64,000 bases of DNA from positions 119,262 through 183,261 of the forward strand of contig NZ_JBBMEX010000006.1 of NCBI RefSeq assembly GCF_040096355.1, written 5' to 3'. This document shows, piece after piece, positions 1 to 8,283 of the stretch. The notes under the pieces were generated by a model. It did not search any database, had not been told where the DNA came from, and saw nothing but the letters and a program-made list of their open reading frames with translations. The stretch is from Maccoyibacter intestinihominis. GTDB lineage: Bacteria > Bacillota > Clostridia > Lachnospirales > Lachnospiraceae. A program made the translations under genes and the position numbers. Each line of letters opens with the position of its first letter. The stretch's first letter is position 1.

Positions 1-202
1 TGGTTTTGGGGGCAACCCCTAACAGTCGTTCCTTTGCATCATTGGAATAGGTAACATATCCCTCGTGAAAAATCTCAGATACGCCCGGAATATCCACGAT
101 CGCAGATGCGATCAGCCCACCGGTACAGGATTCCGCAGTTGTAATCGTTAATTTTTTGTCAATCAAAAATTCTACTATCTCTTCTATGGATTTATTCATC
201 AT
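1..202 (-). CDS. cinA: CinA-type C-terminal amidase domain protein (partial, 3' end outside window)
   Basis: The 67 visible residues include TAESCTGGLIAS and, further on, GYVTYSNDAKERLLGV. These are hallmarks of the CinA C-terminal (PncC) domain, which deamidates nicotinamide mononucleotide in pyridine nucleotide salvage. Only the N-terminal part is in the window; the rest lies before position 1. Because the protein starts directly with this domain, it is the stand-alone PncC-like form and not the long CinA with an N-terminal molybdopterin-binding-like domain. Two adjacent ATG codons (202 and 199) could both serve as start. It is the last visible gene of the yicC-gmk-rpoZ-rimO-pgsA chain and follows pgsA by 34 bases; pgsA-cinA adjacency is common in Firmicutes. 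The family call is firm, the exact start is not. Confidence 0.85.
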   Translation of the reverse strand, partial: MMNKSIEEIVEFLIDKKLTITTAESCTGGLIASAIVDIPGVSEIFHEGYVTYSNDAKERLLGVAPKT

Positions 203-236
203 TGCCGTTCTGATTTATTTTTTATTTTAGTTCCTG

Positions 237-779
237 TTATTTCTGCTCTTTTAATACCTGCTTATTTTTTGCAATGTAGTCGATCAGGGAAACGACCGTT
301 AAGATTAATGCAATATAGGTCAGTGCTGTTGCAAGCATCTGGAAGTAGCGGTTCTGGAAATCCAAGATCAGCGCGATGATCATAAGCATCTGGAAAGTGG
401 TCTTAAATTTGCCCCAGTAACTTGCGGCAATGACGATACCGTTATCCGATGCCACTAAACGGAATCCGCTGATGATAAACTCTCTTGCAATAATAACAAT
501 AACGATCCATGCTGCTAACCGGTCGATCTCCACAAGACAGATCATGGCAGAGCATACTAAGAGTTTATCTGCTAACGGGTCCATAAATTTCCCGAAATTT
601 GTCACAAGATTGTATTTTCTTGCAATTTTTCCATCTGCCATATCGGTCAGACTTGCCACGATAAAAATGGCGGTTGCAATGTATTTTCCATATTCCGGAA
701 AATATGGTGCAAGTAAAAAGAATACAAAAAATGGAATTAATATTACTCGAAATATCGTCAGTTTATTTGGTAAATTCAT
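237..779 (-). CDS. pgsA: CDP-diacylglycerol--glycerol-3-phosphate 3-phosphatidyltransferase
   Basis: This 180-residue membrane enzyme makes phosphatidylglycerol phosphate, the committed step towards phosphatidylglycerol and cardiolipin. The CDP-alcohol phosphotransferase signature is complete: D46-x2-D49-G50-x2-A53-R54-x8-G63-x3-D67-x3-D71, with the aspartates that bind the metal and the CDP moiety. Several hydrophobic helices flank it, starting near residues 10-25. The length is normal for the family. Its ATG overlaps the rimO stop codon as ATGA, so translation is probably coupled. A cardiolipin synthase that would use its product lies at 57.5-59 kb of the same window. Confidence 0.95.
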   Translation of the reverse strand: MNLPNKLTIFRVILIPFFVFFLLAPYFPEYGKYIATAIFIVASLTDMADGKIARKYNLVTNFGKFMDPLADKLLVCSAMICLVEIDRLAAWIVIVIIAREFIISGFRLVASDNGIVIAASYWGKFKTTFQMLMIIALILDFQNRYFQMLATALTYIALILTVVSLIDYIAKNKQVLKEQK

Positions 780-2098
780 GCAATCTCTCCTATCAAATCG
801 TATTCATAAGCTCCGGTTACCCTTACCTTTACAAAATCACCACTCATCAGCGTTTCATCCGTATCGATAAAAATGTAACCGTCGATATCCGGTGCGTCCC
901 GGTAAGTTCTTCCCACATAGGTGTTTTCACCGGAAACCTGACCTTCAATCATACAATAGAGTTCCCTGCCAATCATCCGCTCGTTGGCATCTATAATAAC
1001 TTCTTCCTGAAGTTCCATGACTTCCTGCTGCCATTGCTTCTTCTGTTCTTCATCTACCTGATCGTCAAAAGCTGCTGCCGGAGTATCTTCCTCCGGAGAA
1101 TAAGTAAATGCACCAAGGCGGTCAAATTCCATCTCATTGATAAAATACATCAGTGATTCATGTTCTTTTTCCGTCTCTCCCGGGAAGCCACAGATCAGTG
1201 TGGTACGGAGTGCGATATCCGGGATATCTGTTCGAAGCTTTGTGACAATACTGCGTAAATCCGCCTGTGAAGTTCTTCTTCCCATGCGTTTTAAGATCAT
1301 ATCATCGGCATGCTGGATCGGCAGATCTAAGTAGTGGCAGACTTTCTCGTTGCGTTTTATGGAAGCGATCAATTTATCGTCAATCTCTTCCGGATAACAG
1401 TAAAGGATCCTGATCCAGTAGATTCCTTCTATTTTATTCAGTTCATCTAAAAGTCTGTACAGAGATTTCTCTCCATACAGGTCGATACCGTAAAGAGTGG
1501 TCTCCTGTGCAACCAAGATCAGTTCCTTTACGCCCTGTGCCGCTAACTCTCTTGCAGATTCCACTAATTCTTCGATCGGGATACTGCGGTACTCGCCACG
1601 GATTTTTGGGATAATGCAGTAAGTACAATGCTTGTTGCAGCCTTCTGCGATTTTTAAATGGGCATAATGTCCTCCCGTGGTCAGGGAACGTTTTGCGGAA
1701 ACGGCTGGAAGTCCCTCTAATGTCTTAAAATTCTCATAATGACTGCCGCCTAAAACATTTTTTACGGCTTCTGCAATGGCATCGTAAGAATTCGTTCCAA
1801 GGATGGCATCCACCTGCGGGATCTCTTTTTCGATTTCTTCCTGATAACGCTGTGCTAAACATCCTGTTACGATCAGCGCTTTGCAGTTCCCGGATTCGCG
1901 GTACTCTGCCATTTCTAAAATGGTATTAATGCTTTCTTCTTTGGCATCGTTGATAAAACAACAGGTGTTGATCACAATGATATCTGCCTCCTGCTCATCA
2001 TCCGTAAAGGCATAGCCCTCATTGCCAAGGATACCAAGCATATACTCCGTATCTACGAGATTCTTATCACATCCGAGAGATACAAACAGAATTTTCAT
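776..2098 (-). CDS. rimO: Ribosomal protein S12 methylthiotransferase RimO
   Basis: This 440-residue radical SAM enzyme adds a methylthio group to a conserved aspartate of ribosomal protein S12. The N-terminal MTTase domain carries the three cysteines of the auxiliary 4Fe-4S cluster (C10, C46, C80). The radical SAM domain has the CxxxCxxC motif at C154, C158 and C161 within GCNKHCTYCIIPKIRG. A TRAM-like domain fills the last 65 or so residues. It differs from the related tRNA enzyme MiaB, also in this window, by starting directly at the MTTase domain and by the LGCDKNLVD motif typical of RimO. It overlaps rpoZ by one base (TAATG) and pgsA by four. Confidence 0.95.
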   Translation of the reverse strand: MKILFVSLGCDKNLVDTEYMLGILGNEGYAFTDDEQEADIIVINTCCFINDAKEESINTILEMAEYRESGNCKALIVTGCLAQRYQEEIEKEIPQVDAILGTNSYDAIAEAVKNVLGGSHYENFKTLEGLPAVSAKRSLTTGGHYAHLKIAEGCNKHCTYCIIPKIRGEYRSIPIEELVESARELAAQGVKELILVAQETTLYGIDLYGEKSLYRLLDELNKIEGIYWIRILYCYPEEIDDKLIASIKRNEKVCHYLDLPIQHADDMILKRMGRRTSQADLRSIVTKLRTDIPDIALRTTLICGFPGETEKEHESLMYFINEMEFDRLGAFTYSPEEDTPAAAFDDQVDEEQKKQWQQEVMELQEEVIIDANERMIGRELYCMIEGQVSGENTYVGRTYRDAPDIDGYIFIDTDETLMSGDFVKVRVTGAYEYDLIGEIA

Positions 2099-2352
2099 TA
2101 TACTTCCTCTTCTTCCTCGTTGTCATCTCCGATAATCTTTACTTTTCCTTCGTATAACTCCTGCACTGCAGTAGAAAGCGGTTTCTTTCCGGCTGCTCCT
2201 TCTACTAACGGCTCATCTCCTGCGATGATCTGTCTTGCACGTTTCGAAGCGGCGATTACGATGGAATAACGGCTGTTAACAACCGGTTCCTCTCCAAACT
2301 CCACACCACTGTTCATTACTTTCATTAAGTCTACATAAGATGGATGTATCAT
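2098..2352 (-). CDS. rpoZ: DNA-directed RNA polymerase subunit omega
   Basis: This 84-residue protein resembles the omega subunit that helps assemble RNA polymerase around beta-prime. Recognisable parts are the N-terminal MIHPSYVDLM and the central SRYSIVIAASKRARQI helix, which matches the conserved RY-x-LV-x-x-x-A-KRAR-x-I core of omega. The C-terminal tail is acidic (DDNEEEEEV), as often in Clostridia. It lies two bases after gmk and overlaps rimO by one base. The gmk-rpoZ pair is conserved widely in bacteria, which supports the call. Confidence 0.93.
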   Translation of the reverse strand: MIHPSYVDLMKVMNSGVEFGEEPVVNSRYSIVIAASKRARQIIAGDEPLVEGAAGKKPLSTAVQELYEGKVKIIGDDNEEEEEV

Positions 2353-2354
2353 AG

Positions 2355-2996
2355 TTATTCTCCTTTCAAAAATCCCTTTAATTCTTCACGCATCTGTGTA
2401 ATCGCTTTTTCATTTCTTGCAATCGTAAGATGCTCGTTTCTTATCATCTGGTGTACTTCTTCGACACAGATGTCTAAATCATCATTGATGACTAAATAGT
2501 CATAATTTTCAATGCCCTCGGCTTCTTCGCATGCACGGCTTAAACGCTTGTTGATGATCTCCATATCCTCTGTGCCCCTGCCGATCAGCCGTTCTTTTAA
2601 GATTTCGGCGGATGGCGGTGTTACAAAAAGAAGCAAGGTCTGCGGGAACTGTTTTTTGACTTTTAAAGCGCCCTGTATCTCAATTTCTAAGATGACATCT
2701 TTGCCGTCAGCTAACTGCTTTTCCACATAGGCTTTTGGTGTGCCGTAATAGTTGTCAACATACTGTGCATATTCAAGCAGTTCGCCGTCTGTGATCATCT
2801 GCTCAAATTCTTTGGTTTCTTTAAAAAAATATTCTACGCCGTCTGTTTCGCCTTCTCTTGGCTGTCTTGTCGTTGCCGAAATGGAAAGTGCGTATTGCTC
2901 AGGATACTTTTTTAAAAGTTCTTTCATAATCGTTCCCTTTCCTGAGCCGGAAAAGCCGGAAACGACAACTAATATTCCTTTTTTTTCTAAATTCAT
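2355..2996 (-). CDS. gmk: Guanylate kinase
   Basis: This 213-residue cytoplasmic kinase phosphorylates GMP to GDP with ATP. The P-loop is GFSGSGKGT at residues 14-22, followed by the GMP-binding stretch with TTRQPREGE and GVEYFF. The lid region carries RLIGRGTED. The start ATG has an AGAGGA ribosome-binding site. It follows yicC by 34 bases, the classic Firmicute order yicC-(remA)-gmk-rpoZ; remA (DUF370), often found between yicC and gmk, is absent here. Confidence 0.96.
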   Translation of the reverse strand: MNLEKKGILVVVSGFSGSGKGTIMKELLKKYPEQYALSISATTRQPREGETDGVEYFFKETKEFEQMITDGELLEYAQYVDNYYGTPKAYVEKQLADGKDVILEIEIQGALKVKKQFPQTLLLFVTPPSAEILKERLIGRGTEDMEIINKRLSRACEEAEGIENYDYLVINDDLDICVEEVHQMIRNEHLTIARNEKAITQMREELKGFLKGE

Positions 2997-3030
2997 CGTA
3001 TTTTCCTCTTCAAATATCGGTTATGTAAAG

Positions 3031-3909
3031 CTATTCAATGTTCTGAATCTGTTCTCTGACCTTCTCAATGTTCGTCTTCAGTTCAATACCGGTATCTGAA
3101 ATGGCAAGGTCGTTTGCTTTGGATAAGATCGTATTTGCCTCGCGGTTCATCTCCTGGGCAATAAAATCTAATTTTCTTCCAATGCTGCCGCCTTCTTCTA
3201 AGGCATCCTTGGTACCCTGGATATGGCTTTTTAAGCGTACGGTCTCTTCGTCTACACAGATCTTATCTGCATAGATCGTAACCTCTGCCGCAATCCTGCC
3301 GTCATCGATCTGCGTATCTTCTAACAGCTCTTTGACCTTAGCTTCGAGCCTGCTGCGGTAATCACTGAGGATCTGTGGGGAACGCTCCTCGATAAAATCT
3401 ACGTTCTTTAACATTTCATCGAGTTTTTCCACTAAATCTTTCTTTAAATTCTCTCCCTCAGTGATCCTCGATGCAACAAACTGTTCGCATGCCTGTCTGA
3501 GTGCTTTTTCTAAAACGCTCCACAGTTCTTTTTCATCGACATCCTGTTCTTCCATCGTGAACACTTCCGGATATTTGGACAATTTGCCGACGGTAATATC
3601 GTTTTGCAGATCAAACTGTTCTGCCATGGCGTTCAGATGTGTTAAGTATTCTCGGGCAATCTCTTCGTTATACTTCAAAGCTACATTGTTCTCGTTGTAG
3701 TCTTCGTAAGTGATAAAGACATCGACCTTGCCCCTTTGCATGTATTCTTTTAGGAGATTACGGATGGTACTTTCAAAAAAGCCCAATTTCTTTGGCATCT
3801 TGATATTGACATCAAAGTACCGGTGGTTGACGGATTTGATCTCAACCGTAAACTTCCGGTTTTCCTCCATAACCTCTGCCCGGCCAAAACCGGTCATACT
3901 TTTGATCAT
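3031..3909 (-). CDS. yicC: YicC/YloC family endoribonuclease
   Basis: This 292-residue protein begins MIKSMTGFGRAE, the invariant start of the YicC/YloC family, members of which have been shown to be endoribonucleases acting on structured RNA. The C-terminal part, from about residue 200, contains the DUF1732-type core with KLDFIAQEMNREANTI. The start at 3909 is chosen because AGGAGG stands just upstream at a good distance. An in-frame upstream extension to 4038 would run across a near-consensus promoter and is rejected. It is the first gene of the gmk-rpoZ-rimO-pgsA-cinA operon. Confidence 0.92.
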   Translation of the reverse strand: MIKSMTGFGRAEVMEENRKFTVEIKSVNHRYFDVNIKMPKKLGFFESTIRNLLKEYMQRGKVDVFITYEDYNENNVALKYNEEIAREYLTHLNAMAEQFDLQNDITVGKLSKYPEVFTMEEQDVDEKELWSVLEKALRQACEQFVASRITEGENLKKDLVEKLDEMLKNVDFIEERSPQILSDYRSRLEAKVKELLEDTQIDDGRIAAEVTIYADKICVDEETVRLKSHIQGTKDALEEGGSIGRKLDFIAQEMNREANTILSKANDLAISDTGIELKTNIEKVREQIQNIE

Positions 3910-3981
3910 AAAAGCCTCCTGTCTGATTTCTTCTGTGCATCTCTCTATCCGTCTTGCGATACCTGTATGCATAGATACTTT

Positions 3982-4010
3982 ATTATATACAAAAATGAAG
4001 GGTTCGTCAA
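3982..4010 (-). promoter_or_regulatory. Sigma-A promoter for the yicC-gmk-rpoZ operon
   Basis: On the minus strand TTGACG (4005-4010) is followed after exactly 17 bases by a perfect TATAAT (3982-3987). Transcription would start near 3975, about 65 bases before the yicC ATG. Confidence 0.88.
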
Positions 4011-4068
4011 ATATTCTTGACTTTTTTCCTGTCAACAATTAGGCTAGGAAGGAAGGAGGTATGACACC

Positions 4069-5808
4069 ATGGCATTTGACGGTATTACCATCGCAAATAT
4101 TGTATATGATTTAAACCGGACCATTTTAAACGGACGCATTGCAAAGATCGCACAGCCGGAAAAGGATGAGCTGATCTTAACGATCAAGGGAGGAAACGTC
4201 GGACAGGCACGTCTTCTGCTCTCCGCTTCCGCATCTCTTCCGTTAATATATCTGACAGACACAAATAAACCAAGTCCGATGAATGCACCGAATTTTTGTA
4301 TGCTTTTACGCAAACATATTGCAAACGGACGGATCACGAAGATTTTCCAACCGGAAATGGAGCGTATTGTACGCTTTGAGATAGAGCATTTAGATGATTT
4401 AGGGGATTTATGTAAAAAATCTCTGATCATTGAGGTAATGGGAAAACACAGTAACATTATTTTCTGTGATGAAAATGACAAGATCATCGACAGTATCAAA
4501 CATATTTCCGCGCAGGTCAGTTCTGTGCGTGAGGTGCTGCCGGGCAGGGAGTATTTCATTCCAAAGACCAGTGAAAAATTCAATCCGCTGACGGAAAACC
4601 GTGAACATTTTCTTTTTGAGATCATGGAAAAACCAACAACTATCCGAAAGGCAATCTATTCCTCTTATACGGGGATCAGTCCGTTAGCAGCCGGAGAAAT
4701 CTGCTATCGCGCATCTTTAGATGCCGATGCATCGACTTCTGCCCTGTCGGAAGATGAAAAACTGCATCTGTCGAATAATTTCTTCTGGTATATGGAAGAT
4801 GTAAAAGAAGGGAATTTTACACCGAATATTGTGATGCGCGGCAAAGAGCCGGTGGAATATTCGGCATTTTTGTTAAAACAGTACGCAGATTTAGAGACAA
4901 TTTCCTACGATTCCATCTCACAGGTGCTTGAACAGTTCTATGCGGCAAAAAATGTTTACACTCACATGCGGCAAAAATCCGCAGATCTACGAAGGATCGT
5001 AACCACTGCCCTAGAGCGCAGCCGGAAAAAATATGATCTGCAGTTAAAGCAGTTAAAAGATACGGAAAAACGCAAAAAATATAAAGTCTACGGCGAACTG
5101 CTCAATACTTATGGCTATACCGCCCCGGAAGGAGCAAAAAGCCTAGAGGCATTGAATTATTATACCAATGAGATGATCACGATCCCATTAGACAGCGATC
5201 TGTCGGCTTTAGAGAATGCAAAAAAATATTTTGACCGCTATAACAAATTAAAACGTACCTATCAGGCACTCAGCAGCCTGATCGAAGAAACCAAAATGGA
5301 GATCATCCATTTAGATTCCATTGCAACGTCTTTAGATATTGCAACGAGTGAAAGCGACCTCTCCCAGATCAAGGAAGAATTGACGGAAAGCGGCTATATT
5401 AAAAAGCACAGCACGAAAAAACAGAAATCTGCTAAAAGTAAACCGTTCCACTATGTATCTTCCAATGGATATGATATCTATGTCGGAAAAAATAATTATC
5501 AGAATGATGAACTGACTTTTAAGATGGCAACCGGAAATGACTGGTGGTTCCACGCAAAGGAAATGCCGGGTTCCCATGTCATTGTAAAAACGAATGGCGA
5601 CGAACTGCCGGATCAGACTTTTGAAGAAGCCGGACGGCTGGCTGCCTATTATTCTAAGGGAAAAGAAGCCGGAAAGGTAGAGATTGACTATCTGCAAAAG
5701 AAAAACGTTAAAAAGCCAAACGGTGCGGCACCGGGATTTGTGGTTTATTACACGAACTACTCAATGGTCAGTGAAGCTGATATTGCAGGAATCCAACAAA
5801 TAGATTAG
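4069..5808 (+). CDS. rqcH: Rqc2/NEMF homolog RqcH, ribosome quality control (NFACT protein; formerly FbpA)
   Basis: This 579-residue protein has the order of an NFACT protein: NFACT-N domain at the start (MAFDGITIANIVYDL), a long charged coiled coil around residues 290-420, and an NFACT-R (DUF814) domain near 455-560 with YDIYVGKNN and DWWFHAKEMPGSH. In Bacillus the homolog RqcH binds stalled 50S subunits with peptidyl-tRNA and recruits alanyl-tRNA to add a C-terminal alanine degradation tag. Older annotations call it fibronectin-binding protein FbpA. GGAAGGAGGT lies nine bases before the ATG. It is divergent from the yicC operon and is followed by an intrinsic terminator. Confidence 0.93.
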   Translation: MAFDGITIANIVYDLNRTILNGRIAKIAQPEKDELILTIKGGNVGQARLLLSASASLPLIYLTDTNKPSPMNAPNFCMLLRKHIANGRITKIFQPEMERIVRFEIEHLDDLGDLCKKSLIIEVMGKHSNIIFCDENDKIIDSIKHISAQVSSVREVLPGREYFIPKTSEKFNPLTENREHFLFEIMEKPTTIRKAIYSSYTGISPLAAGEICYRASLDADASTSALSEDEKLHLSNNFFWYMEDVKEGNFTPNIVMRGKEPVEYSAFLLKQYADLETISYDSISQVLEQFYAAKNVYTHMRQKSADLRRIVTTALERSRKKYDLQLKQLKDTEKRKKYKVYGELLNTYGYTAPEGAKSLEALNYYTNEMITIPLDSDLSALENAKKYFDRYNKLKRTYQALSSLIEETKMEIIHLDSIATSLDIATSESDLSQIKEELTESGYIKKHSTKKQKSAKSKPFHYVSSNGYDIYVGKNNYQNDELTFKMATGNDWWFHAKEMPGSHVIVKTNGDELPDQTFEEAGRLAAYYSKGKEAGKVEIDYLQKKNVKKPNGAAPGFVVYYTNYSMVSEADIAGIQQID

Positions 5809-5818
5809 CGAACATGAC

Positions 5819-5848
5819 GAAAGCCCGGATTCTCCATCCGGGCCTTTT
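5819..5848 (+). terminator. Intrinsic terminator after rqcH
   Basis: An eight- to nine-pair GC-rich hairpin (AGCCCGGAT, five-base loop, ATCCGGGC) is followed by CTTTT. It ends the rqcH transcript before the converging spore protein gene. Confidence 0.85.
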
Positions 5849-5890
5849 CGCCTTTACTGATTCTTCATTTTCCTGTTGTGTCGGGTATGC

Positions 5891-6091
5891 TTATTTGTCA
5901 GCCATCTGGCGTTCCTGAGCCTCGATCATTTTTTTGACCATATATCCGCCTACGGAACCATTCTGCTTAGAAGTAAGGTTACCGTTGTAACCATCAGATA
6001 ACGGTACTCCTAACTCGCTTGCTACCTCATACTTAAAACGGTTCATTGCGCTTTTTGCTTCCGGTACACTTGTGGTATTAGAACGTGCCAT
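5891..6091 (-). CDS. Alpha/beta-type small acid-soluble spore protein
   Basis: This 66-residue protein saturates and protects spore DNA from UV and heat and is degraded at germination. The family pattern is clear: MARSNT start, FKYEVASELGVPL (the region cleaved by the germination protease GPR) and a C-terminal block with GSVGGYMVKKMI. The second of two nearby ATG codons (6091) is chosen since GGGGGA sits eight bases before it and only two before the first. Expression is expected in the forespore under sigma G, but no convincing sigma G promoter was identified. Confidence 0.93.
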   Translation of the reverse strand: MARSNTTSVPEAKSAMNRFKYEVASELGVPLSDGYNGNLTSKQNGSVGGYMVKKMIEAQERQMADK

Positions 6092-6120
6092 AATCATTTC
6101 CCCCTTTTACTTTTGTAAGC

Positions 6121-6138
6121 TGTAACTTGTTTGTTACA
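6121..6138. repeat. Small inverted repeat in the spore-protein leader
   Basis: TGTAAC and GTTACA flank a six-base spacer, a perfect six-base dyad 30 bases upstream of the spore protein start. It may be a small hairpin or protein-binding site; nothing further can be said from sequence. Confidence 0.4.
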
Positions 6139-6221
6139 ATGCTAGTATATGTGGTTTCGGGTTTTCTAGACTTACAAATGTATGGGAAAACTGTTAATTT
6201 TAGTTAGATTTTTTTATACTA

Positions 6222-8276
6222 TTAGAGATTTAGTTGTTCGAACAATTGTTCGCCGTAGGTTTCCATGTGTTGTTTTAATGCCCGGTGTTCTTCTTTTGAT
6301 AGTTCTGGGTCTTTGTCTAAGAGAGCGTTTACGTCTTCTGCGGCTTCCTGCAACAGCCCTGCATCTGCAAAGATATCTCCGACGGCAAATTCCATTTCAC
6401 CACTTTGGCGTACACCAAAGAAATCTCCCTGACCACGCAGTTTTAAATCCTCTCTGGCTATGTAAAATCCATCATTGGAACGATTTAAAATGTCTAATCG
6501 TTTTTTGGATTCTTTGGATTCGGAGGTATTCATCATGATACAGTAGGACTGGAGATCGGAGCGTCCGACTCTTCCGCGGAGCTGATGCAGCTGGGCCAGT
6601 CCGAAACGTTGTGCATCCTCGATCAGCATGACCGTGGCATTCGGGACATTGACTCCGACTTCGATTACGGTAGTGGAAACTAACACATCAGTATCGTGAT
6701 TTAAAAATTCTTCCATGATCCGGTTTTTCTCTGCCGGTTTCATTTTTCCGTGCAGGCAGGCAATCCGTACATCCGGAAGTTCTGCTTTTAATAATTTCGT
6801 ATAGTCTGTGACATTTTCTGCTTCGGTATTCTCACTCTCTTCCACTAACGGACAGATGACATATGCCTGATGTCCGTCTTTTACCTGTTTTTCTATAAAT
6901 TCATAGGCTTTTGGGCGAAATTCCGTACCGACTACACAATTCTTGATCGGGAGCCGTTTTGCCGGAACTTCGTCAATTACAGAAATATCCAAATCTCCAT
7001 ATAAGATAATGGCGAGTGTTCTTGGGATCGGTGTGGCACTCATCACTAAAATATGCGGTTTTTCTCCCTTTTTTCCAAGTGTTTCCCGCTGTCTGACACC
7101 AAAGCGGTGCTGTTCATCCGTGATGACAAGTGCAAGATTTTCATAGACGGCGCGTTCCTGGATCAAAGCATGTGTTCCGACGATCAGTGCGTTTGGATAT
7201 AGTAACATCCTTTCGTAGGCATCCCTTTTCTGCTTTGCCGTCATGGAGCCGGTCAGCAGGATCACCGGAAAGTCTAAGTCATAGTCCAGGCACATCTGTG
7301 TAAAATTCTCATAGTGCTGTCTTGCAAGTACCTCTGTCGGTGCCATGATGGCAGACTGGTAGCCATTGGATGCCGCATCGATCATGGCTAAAAATGCAAC
7401 GATGGTCTTACCGGAACCGACATCTCCCTGGATCAGCCGCTGCATCACATAATCTCCACGCATTTCGTTATGAATGCAGTCGATCGTCCGCTTTTGCGCA
7501 CCGGTTAACGGATAAGGCAGTTTGGAAATGATCTGTTCTACGATTCCGTTTTCTTCAAAGGTAAACTGATTTTTTGCGGTAACACGCTGCTCTTTTGACA
7601 TCTGCATCATCAGGATAAATTCAAAAAAATCCTGATATGCCAGACGGTTTCTCGCATTTTTCAAAGCATACGCACTGTCCGGAAAATGCATCTGCCTTAC
7701 AGCCTGTCCATATTCACAAAAATCATGTATTTTTCTCAGTTTTTCCGGTAAAAAATCATCCAGCAGACAGATGGATTCTAATGCCTGTTTTTCCATCTTA
7801 CGCACAAGATTGTTTGTCAGTCCTTTCGTCAATACATAGACCGGCTGAAGACTGTCGGAAAGCTCCTGATACTGTGTGATCGTATAGATCTTTGGCTGTT
7901 CCATGATCAGCTGGTTTTTACGTTTTTTCACAATTCCGTAAAATACATACTGCATGCCCGGTTTTAACGTGTTTTTTAAATAAGGCATTCGAAACCAGAT
8001 CAGAGAAAGGATTTTTTCCCTGCCTTCGATCTGTGTGCTCGTGACTGCTATTCTTCCGTTACGACGGACTAAGGGTGTCTTTTTGATCCTGCCAAGGACT
8101 GCGATTACGGTTCCTTCGGATATTTCATCGACACTTTTTGGCTGCTCAAATTTATGATATTCGCGTGGAAAATGAAGGAGTATATCACGCACGGTGTATA
8201 CTCCTAAGTTTTGAAACAATGTTTCTGTTTTTTCTCCGACGCCTTTTAATTCTCGAATCTGCGAATCTAAGTTCAT
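6222..8276 (-). CDS. recG: ATP-dependent DNA helicase RecG
   Basis: This 684-residue superfamily 2 helicase remodels stalled replication forks and branch-migrates Holliday junctions. The N-terminal part (to about 250) holds the wedge/OB domain with LKGVGEKTETLFQNLGV and the RecG-typical LLHFPREY. The motor has motif I GDVGSGKT (284-291), motif II DEQH, motif III SATPIPRTLA and motif VI QLRGRVGRS. The length is usual. It starts seven bases after yloV, so asp23-yloV-recG form one operon, an order also found in Bacillus. Confidence 0.96.
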   Translation of the reverse strand: MNLDSQIRELKGVGEKTETLFQNLGVYTVRDILLHFPREYHKFEQPKSVDEISEGTVIAVLGRIKKTPLVRRNGRIAVTSTQIEGREKILSLIWFRMPYLKNTLKPGMQYVFYGIVKKRKNQLIMEQPKIYTITQYQELSDSLQPVYVLTKGLTNNLVRKMEKQALESICLLDDFLPEKLRKIHDFCEYGQAVRQMHFPDSAYALKNARNRLAYQDFFEFILMMQMSKEQRVTAKNQFTFEENGIVEQIISKLPYPLTGAQKRTIDCIHNEMRGDYVMQRLIQGDVGSGKTIVAFLAMIDAASNGYQSAIMAPTEVLARQHYENFTQMCLDYDLDFPVILLTGSMTAKQKRDAYERMLLYPNALIVGTHALIQERAVYENLALVITDEQHRFGVRQRETLGKKGEKPHILVMSATPIPRTLAIILYGDLDISVIDEVPAKRLPIKNCVVGTEFRPKAYEFIEKQVKDGHQAYVICPLVEESENTEAENVTDYTKLLKAELPDVRIACLHGKMKPAEKNRIMEEFLNHDTDVLVSTTVIEVGVNVPNATVMLIEDAQRFGLAQLHQLRGRVGRSDLQSYCIMMNTSESKESKKRLDILNRSNDGFYIAREDLKLRGQGDFFGVRQSGEMEFAVGDIFADAGLLQEAAEDVNALLDKDPELSKEEHRALKQHMETYGEQLFEQLNL

Positions 8277-8283
8277 CGTTTGT

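Noticed and set aside
3910..4038. N-terminal extension of YicC up to 4038
   Set aside because: It would include the operon's own promoter; AGGAGG and the conserved MIKSMTGFGRAE start point to 3909.
4016..4046. Plus-strand promoter TTGACT-N17 for rqcH
   Set aside because: The -10 region is a poor match and the start point would fall on the ribosome-binding site.
4408..4608. Various 60-190 codon frames antisense to rqcH, miaB, proA, pnp and other genes
   Set aside because: They overlap well-identified genes over their full length, have no recognisable domains and no ribosome-binding sites.
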